Shown here: in pieces, positions 1-8,479 of the stretch | How positions within the stretch are numbered: position 1 is the stretch's first letter | Layout of the letters: every line of letters starts with the position of its first letter | Assembly (NCBI GenBank): GCA_004335635.1 | Contig: QAXH01003820.1 | Coordinates: 1-10,382, forward strand | Length of the DNA stretch: 10,382 nt | Source of the DNA: Chloromonas sp. AAM2 | Taxonomy: Eukaryota > Chlorophyta > Chlorophyceae > Chlamydomonadales > Chlamydomonadaceae | Direction: 5' to 3' | The notes under the pieces: model-generated | What the model was told of the DNA's origin: nothing | Databases searched by the model: none | What the model saw: the letters and a program-made list of their open reading frames with translations, nothing else | Position numbers and translations under genes: made by a program

Positions 1-2
1 CA

Positions 3-3000
3 ATGCCATCCAATACTCCCAGCAGTCAAAGCGGCAGTGGGCTTGACAGTCAGCCTTTGCCAAGACCAGCGACACCAGGCACATGTGGGGCCAACGCAGC
101 AGCCATGCACACCACCAGCCATACACACACCAGCACACACGCAGGCCCTTGTGCGACTAACCCTGCACTATCGGTGGCTAGCAGCGTGCCCTCTCATGGC
201 CTGCAGTCCGCTTTATCTGCACCAGAACCACAAGTTAACCCTCAATATGGTCCAGCAGTGCCGCCAGCCTACTCCTACGATGCCACTTCCTCTGCTGCAG
301 CCTACCCTCACACCTTGTATCCCGCCGCCGCAGCACCAGCAGCCCGTGCCTATTCCAACAGCCCCACTGATGCAGCATCCCATGCCTGGCCCTACAACGC
401 TTGTCCTCCTGTGGAGCAAGGCGAACTGCTCCAAGACCAGCAGAGAAGTTCTCCCACCAACATGCTGCCAGGCCAGAATACCAAGATTGCCATGAGGGAT
501 AGCAGGCACACATCAGCGGCAGGAACTACGCAGCAAAGTCAATCCCTTGGACCCATGGCATCTGCTGTGTTGAGGTTAGCTAGCATCAGAGCAAGTGCCA
601 GTGCAGAAGTGAGCTACCCGCTCATTTCCTGCCCGCGTGAACAACCACATTCATGAGGCCAACAGTCCCCATGCCTCACATGCACCAGAGCTACAGACGG
701 TCGCTTGCGGAGACGCACAGCAAGCCTACAGCCATCACATGACAGCTGCTGCTGCCGCCCAGCAGGCGCACTCTGATACCGGCTGTGCTCCAGCACCAGT
801 GGCAGCTATGAAGCAACACGACGACCAACAATTGCTGCAAGCAACACAACAGCCATCAGTTGCTGCCGCAGACAAACAGTACGGGTGTCAAGCCGTGCAG
901 CAATACCACAGCCATCAAACGTTGGATGCTGCTGCAGACACAACACATGGATATCCCGCCTCTGCCACCCCTGAAGCACCAGCACTGCAGCTTGAGATTC
1001 CAGAACCCAGCACAGCCCCCGCTGCAGCAGTGTTCACACATCCCCACAAAGCTGCCACGTCGCCAAATGGAGCATGCCCAGGCAGCCCCTTCGCTGCTGC
1101 AGCACGGACACCCTTCAGCGTAGAACCAACTCAAGGCAGGCAGAGCAATCTTGCTGCATGCACCAACGTGCTGCCAGGCCAAGGGCCCATCATGACCGTG
1201 CTGGACAGCAGGCATGCATCAGCGGCGTCAGCCAAGCAGCAGAGTCGGTCGCTTGGACCAATGGCATCTGGTGTGCTGAGGACAGCTGGCATCAGAGCGA
1301 GTGTCAATGCTGAAGACAATACTCTGGTATCGTCTCTGAGCTCTGCACAGCAATCGCACCAAGCTCTGCCAACCCTTGCACAGGTCTGTATTGTCATACG
1401 TGCAATTGGTGTGATTGAAACCTGCTGGGCATCTGCTAGATATGCAGTCGTTGCACCAGCTATTTCTTGACTTGATGAATCGTGGCAGGGCTGAACATGG
1501 CCATGCCAGCTTGCTGTACTTGAAATGTGCATCATACGCTCTTGCGTTGGATTAGGGCGGCCTGCACACACAACGGAAGGCCATGGTGTTCGCTCTTTGG
1601 TGTCTACTGTTTGTTGCAGCCATGCTGCACATCCTGACTTGAATGCCGCACATGCTATTGCTCTACAGGATGCAGAGTCGGAGCAATCATGCAGCGCCCC
1701 ACTCACCCCCAGCCCGACCCCACGCCAAAACTCCAACACTGGCCCCAGTCCTGCCGCTGCACAGCCAGAAGGCACCCCAGGCATGCAGACGGATAGTGCG
1801 TTGAAGTCTCCGCCGAATCTGGCCATCCCACCTCCCATTAGTGCACAGCATGGCTCAACCCATAGCCCTTCCTCATACAGGTCTGTTTATGGAGCAGCCA
1901 AGCCGGCTGGCAACACGCCTAGCAGCGCACACGCACCACACAAGCAAGGGACTGCTGTGTACGTGTTTACACCAGGCCCACTGGCAGCGGCTCGGGCCTT
2001 AACTGCGCCCATGCCCAGGCTGGTTGCGGTCCAGTTCAAGCTACCTCAGTCCCGGCATCAGCTTGCCAGTAACATGCATGGTACCGCACGGAACGGGTAT
2101 GGGGCAGCCTTGGGTGTTCACTACATGGGTCCATTGGCTGCTGCTGTGACAAGAGCTGCTGCTGCGGCAGATAGGTTTAGCACCACAGTTGAGGCTGGAC
2201 ATCAGCTGCATCAGCCCATGCATAGCAGCACACCAACAAGCACAGCACGTGCCACCAGCGTTGCCCACTCCATTGCCAGCATGGACAGCAGCATGCATGG
2301 CTCAGTTGCAATTGCAACGTTGAATGGCCAGCTCCATGGCGATTCTGCTGCTGCAGAGGCTGAAGCAGCTGCCAGCATGGCAACTGTCAATGCGGTTGCA
2401 CCTCAGGACACTGAATCCATGGGCGCTGTGAATGATTTTATTCTGGGTCCAGCTCATGACATCCCAGTCAGCACATCTACTGCCAACACAGACAGCGGCT
2501 CAGTAGTGATTGCGGGAGTTAATGATCAGGATTATGAGGCCCCAATTGCTGTCCCTTTAGCAACAACAGTGTGCAGCACATCAGATGCTGATGCTGAGCC
2601 GGCCCAACCCATGCAAATCAGTTCTGCCATGCAGACATGCACAACGTCAGGCACAGCCCATGTCTTGGATGCTGCCTGCTGTATCAACAGCGCCAGGAAC
2701 ATCACACCACAGACAGCCGTGATCACAGCCGAGACTGACAACATGCTTGATTTGCCACCTGCAGCTGCAACGGCCGGAAGCATGGGCGGATGCAGTGTGA
2801 CTGGAACTCAAGCGCCTGTGCTCAGGCAGACTGAGCTTGCCATGCATACTAGCACAGCCATGGGCCATGCCCATGAGCCCAGCCTTACATGCTGTACTGG
2901 CAGCACACAAGATTCAATGGAAGCAGCAGCCGGAACTGATCAAATGCATGACCTACAAACTGCTGCCATGTCAGGAACCGATGTCAGCACGGCGGGGATC

Positions 3001-5902
3001 AGCATTATTGACGCACAACTACATGTGCCACAGTTTATGCAAGCGAAGTCTGCATCACACACCGGCACACTGTCAGCCACAATTGCCGGCAATGATGTGA
3101 GATCTGGCCATGATTCAAGAGCCTACACGCATGGCTCTGCAGTAGCAGCTGCCAGGATTGAGCACATGCACTGTCAGCTGACTGCTACCACAGCAGGTTT
3201 AGCCGACAGCAAGGCTGGAAACAGCACGATTCAGTGTCAAACACAGCCGTATCACTCGCGGCAAGATAGCGTACCCCGGAGCATTGTCAGTACAGTGCCC
3301 GGGCCTTCTCACGAGCTTAACATCAACAGTTCTGTTAGTGGCACAAGCAGCAGCCCACACAGCCCAGCTGCGGCAGCTGCAGCCTTGGAAGGCCAGCTGA
3401 CCACTCTGACCCGCAGCATGACTGTCAGTACGCTTGACCCCTGCACGCCAGGCCTGACCACCGATGTCGCTGCAACATCATGCGTTGCGGCGCATGAACT
3501 CTTAACCAGTTTGGTGGCTGAGGCAGTGAGCACGACACAACTCACCATGGTCGCTGAGGACAGAAGAGGCAAGGCATACGTGGCGGGTGCAGCAGGGCAA
3601 GGCAAGGCACACGATCAAGTGCTGCAAGGGACTGCTGCAATGGGGGCTGCTGCAGTAGGCAGCGCCAGGCGGATTCTCAACACAACAATGGCGCTTGCAC
3701 CGGCCACACCCAGCCCGTCTGCAAAGGTCACGCAACCGTCACCAAACGTGGAAGTGAACGAAGATGCTGTTTACCAGGTGCGCATGCACAAGGATGTGTG
3801 CGTCCATTACAATTCGAGTGGCCCCTCGCTGACCCGCCCAATGCAGAGGTGGACAGATGAGGGTCCCATCGTCAGCAGCCGTGGCATATCATGACCTTGC
3901 CGCATTTGCTGACATGACTTGGCCACAGCTGCTTGTGCCGTGCACAATTGCATGGCGACCAAATTCTGCAGTCAGTTGGCGTGCTAACAAACGTGTTGTT
4001 TGCTTGCGCCGCTCAGAAAGGAGTCCTGAGCCGCCTGCGGATTCCCTGGCACTCCATCACAATGGGCAAGGTGCTGGGCAAGGGGGGCACTGGAACTGTG
4101 CACAAGGGCATGTGGCAGGTGAGAAACCGACACTGCTGCATAAAGCACACACGCATTCCAGGACAGCAACACTGTGCAACACTGATGTGGTTACTGTGCG
4201 GTTACTGAGGTGCACATCTTTAGGCAGCTGTGTTTGTGGTTGTGCACGGGCTGGGGTCTACCTGTAGTCTGTGGATAAGGGCTTGCAAACAGCTCTCGTC
4301 TGCTGTGCTTGTGGTTTAGTTGAGTGTGCAATGTTCTGACGAGTGCAATTAGCGGCACCATGCCATGTGCAGGGCAGCCCTGTTGCTGTCAAGATGTTGG
4401 CTGTTGACCGGCTGAGCTCGGGTGCCAAGAAGGCGCTGCACCAGGAGGCATTGGCCATGTGCGAGCTGCGCCACCCATGCATTGCACACGTGTATGGTGA
4501 GTGAAAGCAAGGTCAGCAACTCCTCTCTTGGACGTTGAACTGCAATGTTGAATACCGCAGCACGGTTGAGCCGGTGGCACTGAGCCCACAACCATCCCTC
4601 CCAGCAAACGCTGCGTGGCCACGTACCACCCTCCCAGTCAGCCTTCTCCATTAAGCATTGCGTAACACATCATGCTGTGCAGCCTTTGAAGGATCCTGCT
4701 TCATTGCACAACACGCCTGCCAAGATTTGGCCCTGAACTATCGCAAGTTTTGCACAGCAGCTTACCTTTGCAAATGTGCACAGTGGGCAGCTCATGACCC
4801 ATTCTTGCTCGCCACTTGCAGGTTTGGTAGACGACGGGCCCCACTGTGCGCTGGTGATGCGCTACTACAAGCGAGGCACTGTAGCTGCCGCGATCTCCAA
4901 ACCCGAGTATTGTGCCATCGAGTTGGTCACCCGTCTCAGGATGGCCCTGCAGGTGCGATTTGGGGACGGACGTCAGATTGCCTGTGGGACATAAACCACA
5001 CCGATGATACATGCTTGCGCTTGCAGACTGCCATGCAGACCTGGTTCTGCATATGGAAAGGAATTGCTTGCTTGCCTGCACATTGCTCAGCTCAAGACTG
5101 GTTGCAACAGTGGTCCACGAGTGTACATGCTCTGTGCCATTGTTCCCTTGCAAACCTTGCCATTGAGGTTTGGATCTGCATCTAGACATGAACCAATTGA
5201 TTGCCACAACATTTGCCTGCGGGTAAGAAGAAGAGTGGCCCGCGTGTGCGTGCTCTGTCGTGTTCCCTATTGCATATAGGTGCTGCGCATGACGCTTATG
5301 CATGTGCGAGTGTACATGCTTACTGAAGCCGTTGCTTATGCATGCAGGTGGCCAGTGGCATGTGCTGCTTACATGAAAGGCAGATGCTTCATGGCGATCT
5401 GAAGACACTGAACCTGCTGATCGAAGACGACGGGCGATCAGTAGTCATTGCTGACTTTGGGTTGTCGGGCACAGCTGGGCAGTCCGTAGCTTCAGGCGCA
5501 ATGACCGTAAGCATCAGTCCGCCTGAAGTTTTGCGAGACCCCATCGCGCCACGCACTGCAGCGGCAGATGTGTATGCCTTCGGAATCGTGCTGCTTGAAA
5601 TCGTGGGCGGGCGATTCGTCTACCAGAACATGTCGCGTGATCGTCTCCGCGCCGCAGTCTGCAATGGTCACCGCCCGCCCATTCCCGCAAACGTGCCTGA
5701 TGACGTCGCATCCATCATCACTGCCTGCTGGGCGCAGGAAGCATCAGCAAGGCCTACCTTCCCATCGATCATGATGATGTTAGATGAGGCGCTTGAAGAG
5801 CAGATTGGCACCAGGAAGCGATTGCAAGGCGTAGACGAGACGCAGACCGGGCTCTGGGACACAACGATTGCGACAGCCCCATGGGTTTTGAGAAATGATT
5901 AG
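3..5902 (+). CDS. Large multi-exon protein kinase, TKL-like, with long low-complexity repeat-bearing N-terminal region (5' partial)
   Basis: A serine/threonine (TKL-type) protein kinase, predicted to move phosphate from ATP to unknown protein substrates. My model has exons 3-608, about 697-1383, 1669-3777, 4017-4118, 4373-4496, 4822-4952 and 5348-5902. All junctions keep one frame (five phase 0, one phase 1), giving about 1437 codons to a TAG at 5900. The first ~1130 residues are rich in Ala, Ser, Thr, His and Gln, with two families of internal repeats and no clear membrane segment. The last ~300 residues hold a kinase domain with all main motifs. The reading frame is open at the left edge, so the ATG at 3 need not be the start. 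The kinase part is secure because motifs continue across each splice site. The N-terminal exons are supported by open frames, matched phases and protein-level repeat conservation. The first intron acceptor is uncertain. Specific function is unknown. Confidence 0.87.
459..608 (+). repeat. 50-residue box, copy 1 of a coding duplication
   Basis: This segment encodes a 50-residue box beginning NMLPGQ and ending IRASASAE. It matches the box at 1165-1314 without gaps at 32 of 50 residues by my count. Shared blocks are LPGQ, DSRH, SLGPMAS, VLR and IRAS. The two copies start 706 bases apart. They sit in different frames of the genomic sequence (frames 3 and 1), and the intron at 609 restores the phase. 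Conservation at the protein level supports both segments as coding. No known domain is recognised. Confidence 0.8.
609..696 (+). other. Intron 1 of kinase gene (3' end uncertain)
   Basis: The donor GTGAGC follows the Glu codon that ends box copy 1 (phase 0). An intron is needed because coding moves from frame 3 to frame 1, and frame 1 has a stop at 610-612. I place the acceptor at CTACAG (696). CGCACAG (720) and CCCAGCAG (765) are also in phase 0 and cannot be excluded, so the next exon may start at 697, 721 or 766. Confidence 0.5.
1165..1314 (+). repeat. 50-residue box, copy 2 of a coding duplication
   Basis: The second copy begins NVLPGQ and ends IRASVNAE. Copy 1 meets a splice donor right after its final Glu codon (GTGAGC at 609). 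Here the frame continues for 23 more codons before the CAG|GTCTGT donor at 1384. A possible third, much more diverged copy lies in the next exon at about 2047-2190. It has SRH, then MGPLAAAV and an Ala-rich end in the same order, with about 11 extra residues in the middle. Confidence 0.8.
1384..1668 (+). other. Intron 2 of kinase gene
   Basis: The donor is CAG|GTCTGT at 1384 and the acceptor CTCTACAG ends at 1668. Both are phase 0. The intron removes the in-frame TGA at 1468-1470 and joins the exon ending LPTLAQ to the exon starting DAESEQ. The length of 285 bases fits the other introns here. Confidence 0.75.
2218..3250 (+). repeat. Decayed tandem protein repeats of about 65-71 residues
   Basis: Within exon 1669-3777 the protein repeats itself in degenerate form. 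Clear unit starts are at 2626 (AMQTCTTSG), 2839 (AMHTSTAMG) and 3052 (ASHTGTLSA), each exactly 213 bases apart (71 codons). Weaker units precede them at about 2413 (SMGAVND) and 2218 (MHSSTPTS). Shared order within units: a Met-His-Ser/Thr start, an AH or CC element, an acidic/Asn position before MHDL/MHCQ-type residues, then an Ala/Thr-rich tail. Unit 2218 and unit 3052 also share HGSVAIA/HGSAVAA-type segments. Composition is Ala/Thr/Ser/His-rich and probably disordered. Function unknown. Confidence 0.6.
3778..4016 (+). other. Intron 3 of kinase gene
   Basis: The donor CAG|GTGCGC follows EDAVYQ. The acceptor GCTCAG ends at 4016, preceded by a branch-point-like CTAAC (3984-3988) and a T-rich tract. 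Phase 0 on both sides. It removes the TGA at 3892-3894 and joins the low-complexity region to KGVLSRLRIPW, just ahead of the kinase glycine loop. Confidence 0.82.
4119..4372 (+). other. Intron 4 of kinase gene
   Basis: The donor CAG|GTGAGA is at 4119 and the acceptor GTGCAG ends at 4372. Phase 0. It joins HKGMWQ of the glycine loop to GSPVAVKM, the usual spacing between the loop and the ATP-binding Lys. Confidence 0.9.
4497..4821 (+). other. Intron 5 of kinase gene
   Basis: The donor GTGAGTG is at 4497 and the acceptor TTGCAG ends at 4821. Phase 1: the split codon G|GT gives the Gly in HVYG-LVDDG, the turn between kinase strands 4 and 5. Confidence 0.9.
4953..5347 (+). other. Intron 6 of kinase gene
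   Basis: The donor CAG|GTGCGA is at 4953 and the acceptor ATGCAG ends at 5347. Phase 0. It joins RMALQ to VASGMCCLHE, the continuous helix leading to the HGDLK catalytic loop, so no further exon is needed within it. The 3' part repeats GCTTATGCATG twice (about 5293 and 5334), the second copy running into the acceptor. Confidence 0.9.
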
Positions 5903-6003
5903 CGTGCATGCAGGCATTGCGTGTCTGCATTGAGCGACACATGACGGCAGGCAGGACCACTGTGTGTCCGCTGGCAGGGTAGATTTAGCAAGGCATTCGG
6001 TTC

Positions 6004-6030
6004 GAGTGCAATTGAGCTTGAATTGCACTC
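6004..6030. repeat. Perfect 10-bp hairpin in kinase 3' flank
   Basis: Arms GAGTGCAATT (6004-6013) and AATTGCACTC (6021-6030) flank a 7-base loop. It lies about 100 bases after the kinase stop, so it is probably in the mRNA 3' UTR, where it could form a stem-loop. It has no following T-run. Role unknown. Confidence 0.6.
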
Positions 6031-6413
6031 AGCGCTTGCATGACATGGATGGCTCGTTGCAGTACGAGCAAGTGATCAGCAACAAGTGACCGCTAGAGTT
6101 GTGAGACCATTGTTCTGTATCACCATCATGGCAAGAAGAATTAGTATCACAGTTTTCAGAGTACAAGTTCACGCAGCACGTGTCTCAGCTTCTGCCTTAT
6201 GCTTTCCTTTGCACATTGTTTTTTCCCTGTTGGAAATCACTTGTTGCATACGTATGGGACCCTACAATGGCCCAGCAAGGACACTTGTTGCATGTTGCAA
6301 GGCGTGCTGAAATGACCACCCGCCTCCTTGGGGAGGTAGCCAAGCCCTCCACCCCCCGACTGTTCATTGGGATGGCAAGTTTAGTAGGCTGGCTTTTGCC
6401 CTCCAATGCCTGG

Positions 6414-6534
6414 ATTTGGATTTGGCCAGGCTTGCACTTCTATATTTGTTTGAATGTCCTATTGGTATGAGCCATACATGGCTGCAGTGCTGCTCAGCAG
6501 GTGTGTGCGAGCCTGTCCCAGCGCAAATCCAAAT
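6414..6534. repeat. Imperfect long stem-loop
   Basis: ATTTGGATTTG (6414-6424) pairs perfectly with CAAATCCAAAT (6524-6534). After a small asymmetric internal loop, AGGCTTGCAC (6428-6437) pairs with GTGCGAGCCT (6505-6514) with one mismatch or wobble. The 67-base apical part holds two smaller palindromes, AGCCATACATGGCT (6470-6483) and CTGCTCAGCAG (6490-6500). It could be a structured RNA, a small-RNA precursor or a remnant of a short inverted-repeat element. No flanking target duplication was seen. Confidence 0.5.
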
Positions 6535-6843
6535 TTTTCTGTTGAACGGACAGGCGGACCCCAACAAGGAGCATGGGACACCACAACAGCAACAGGGATG
6601 TGGGGTTTTTCGTAACCGCAACACATTATTCTGCTGGCATCCTTAAACTGTTGCAGGGGTTTGCTGAGGTGAGGCACGCACATCTGCGGAACTTTTTTGT
6701 CTTGCTTTGCCTCATTCTCGGGTTCCTCCATTCTCAAACCCAGATGCGATGGCTTGCCATCTCGCTTACCAAGTTCATGTCCAGTGCATTTGGAGGCTGC
6801 TGGGATGTGTAGATATGCAATGACTGAAGCACCTTCTTCCTCT

Positions 6844-6855
6844 CGTATATATACG
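6844..6855. promoter_or_regulatory. Palindromic TATA-like element
   Basis: CGTATATATACG is a perfect 12-bp palindrome containing a TATATATA core. It could serve as a TATA box on either strand, but no supported gene starts close by. It may simply be an AT-rich palindrome. Confidence 0.2.
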
Positions 6856-7149
6856 TATTTACACCCGGGAAGGTGTCAGAGGGCACGGAACGGGATGAAT
6901 CTCATGCATGCAACTGCTCAGCGTACCACCTATATCACGTCAGTGCTGCCAGCTTGTTTGTTCCATTGTTCTCGCATTCAATGTTCTCGTATTGTGCCAA
7001 GCGGTATGACCAGGCGCCTAGCCCTTCTTGCTTGTCTGTGCGGCAATACTGTGAAGTTGCTTCTTGAAGGCATGCACAAGTGTAGATGTGATGTCAGGTC
7101 GTGCGGGCTCTGTACAGCTACATAGCCGTCAAAGATTATCCTCCTCGCT

Positions 7150-7207
7150 GCATCTTTTGGCCGCCCGCCTCCTTTGACAGGCGTGTCATCAGCATGCATC
7201 TTTTGGC
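7150..7207 (+). repeat. Short direct repeat with an internal gap
   Basis: GCATCTTTTGGC occurs at 7150-7161 and again at 7196-7207. In the second copy GTGTC follows directly. In the first, GTGTC also occurs but after an extra segment of about 21 bases. The block also contains GTCAAAG (7129) facing CTTTGAC (7172). It looks like a small local duplication with an insertion or deletion. Confidence 0.45.
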
Positions 7208-7600
7208 GTGTCTTCTAGTGGCCCTTTCATTCCCTTCTTACAGAGGACTCGTAATGGCTTGAGCCTGACATTGGAATTGAGACTGGCTGACAGCTCTCCT
7301 GAACATAAATGCTGAAAGCAAAAACCTACACCAAGTACAGGAGATTTTGACCAGCTCCTGCAGAAAGAAAGAGGGCGCTGCCCGAAAGCAGCATTCAGGC
7401 CAATCAGTCATCCTATCCTGCTCAACCCACGTCTGACAGCCTTTGGCAGCCTTTGTTTATCCACAGTGCTGTGACTGTGAGTGTCATCTTTGCTTTTTGC
7501 GCCTTGAAGTTGCCATCTGTTGCTTGGTTAGGACGGTATCCAGCCTCGTCGCTTGCATGTCTTGCCAGCGTTCGTGCTTGTTACATGTGGACCCCCTTGA

Positions 7601-7605
7601 TGTAA
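7601..7605 (+). terminator. Possible poly(A) signal TGTAA
   Basis: TGTAA is the usual polyadenylation signal in chlorophyte algae. This is the first one on the + strand after the kinase stop, 1.7 kb downstream. Either the 3' UTR is very long, another signal is used nearer the stop, or this match is by chance. Other + strand copies lie at 8263 and 9179. Confidence 0.22.
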
Positions 7606-7677
7606 TCAATACAGATACTAATATCTGGCATTTCCAACAAGCGCAATTGGCTTTTACCTGCCTCAGCGTACCCAACA

Positions 7678-7699
7678 CTCGAGTTGTGCGCTCGAGTTG
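7678..7699 (+). repeat. Tandem 9-bp direct repeat CTCGAGTTG
   Basis: CTCGAGTTG occurs at 7678-7686 and 7691-7699, 13 bases apart. A related CTCGAGTTA lies near 8009. No gene or element can be linked to it. Confidence 0.35.
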
Positions 7700-8438
7700 A
7701 ACGGTGCCCGGAGCAAGACCACTCGCGAATTCGCACTCAAATCACACATCTTTTGTCGAACCTGACTCTGGGTCATAACTTTGCAACCAGTACGCCTTGA
7801 CTCACAGCATGTGATATCTAGTCAAACGCTGTTGCAAGTACTCAGGTAGGCCAGAAGTGAGACAATTTGTGGGTGGTGTGACTGTCATGTCTGCGATGTG
7901 TGGACATATAAACAGAGACTGGCATGTGTTGTGGTGCAGCATGTTCGTAGACACTGTGGGGTGGCTGTTACAAACGGAAAATCGCTCTGGCCTACTTTGC
8001 TCTCGTTTCTCGAGTTAGGCTGCGCAGTGATCTCATTTTTGAAACGAGTGACGGCGACGCCCTTGGGAAGCTGTGCAGAAACTGACTCAGGTCCTAAAGC
8101 GGAGCACCCCATGTGCGGTTGACACACACACAAACACATGTTTTACTGACACAATATGGTTCCTGGCGGTAATACAGACCTATTCACACAAACTGTCACA
8201 GAACTGGCAAACTTCTGTTTTTTACGCAACATCATATCTAACAGGGTTATACTGACCTTAGCTGTAAGGGGAATCGCACCGCATGGTGAATTCTTATAAC
8301 CACCAAAACAACAGAAAACTGGGACAACTGAAAAACTGAGAAACTGAGCTGCTTGAATCCGCAGCAATGCACAAACAAGTAGGCTAGAACAGGCCCGGCG
8401 TGTTGGCAATCGACGTGTCAGCCATGCCCATCAACGCC

Positions 8439-8479
8439 TCAGCTATGCGTGAGACCAAAGCGTGAGATCGCATAGCTGA
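8439..8479. repeat. 11-bp inverted repeat with nested direct repeat
   Basis: TCAGCTATGCG (8439-8449) and CGCATAGCTGA (8469-8479) are perfect inverted copies around a 19-base loop. GCGTGAGA also occurs twice within the structure (8447-8454 and 8460-8467). A further small stem, GGGG with CCCC around TTTAATT, lies just downstream near 8524-8538. It resembles a T-arm at first sight but has no matching tRNA body. Confidence 0.5.

Larger units (their letters stand above)
4056..5794 (+). other. Protein kinase catalytic domain, spread over four exons
   Basis: The domain reads through four exons and is about 255 residues, a normal kinase length. The glycine-rich loop is LGKGGTGTVHKG (exon 4017-4118). 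The ATP-anchoring Lys is in PVAVKML (codon 4391-4393). The alpha-C Glu is in HQEALAM (codon 4445-4447). The hinge region is CALVMRYYKRGT (exon 4822-4952). The catalytic loop is HGDLKTLN (5390-5413), with the base Asp at 5396 and Asn at 5411. The Mg-binding DFG starts at 5453. APE is replaced by PPE (Glu codon 5525-5527). The F-helix is DVYAFGIVLLEI and the late Arg is in ARPTF. The DVYAFG and ARPTF patterns fit tyrosine-kinase-like (TKL) families such as Raf-like/MLK-like kinases of plants and algae. All catalytic residues are present, so it is probably active. The Arg before the catalytic Asp is Gly, making it a non-RD kinase. About 35 residues follow the domain with no recognised motif. Confidence 0.93.

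Noticed and set aside
1468..1524. Possible gene boundary: stop at 1468 followed by an ATG at 1525
   Set aside because: Matched phase-0 donor (1384) and acceptor (1669) sites remove this stop and ATG, and the frame and composition are the same on both sides. One gene is more likely than two.
1131..1838. Antisense open frame of 235 codons
   Set aside because: It lies opposite the repeat-bearing exons and their intron. Its length comes from the GCA/TGC-rich composition, and it has no motif. Protein-level repeat conservation supports the + strand.
4701..5408. Antisense open frame of 235 codons across kinase exons and introns
   Set aside because: It runs across two exons and an intron of the kinase, whose motifs clearly lie on the + strand. 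No recognisable features.
5998..6015. Possible tRNA T-loop (GGTTCGAGT)
   Set aside because: The flanking bases do not form a T-stem, and the segment is better explained by the perfect hairpin at 6004-6030.
6180..6470. Hydrophobic open frame of 96 codons
   Set aside because: Membrane-like in places, but it overlaps the stem-loop at 6414, has competing frames on both strands, and has no homology signature or clear promoter.
6697..7125. Open frame of 142 codons
   Set aside because: The longest frame in the gene-poor region, but its composition is unpatterned and Cys/Arg/Ser-rich, with no domain and no splice support. Length alone is not enough.
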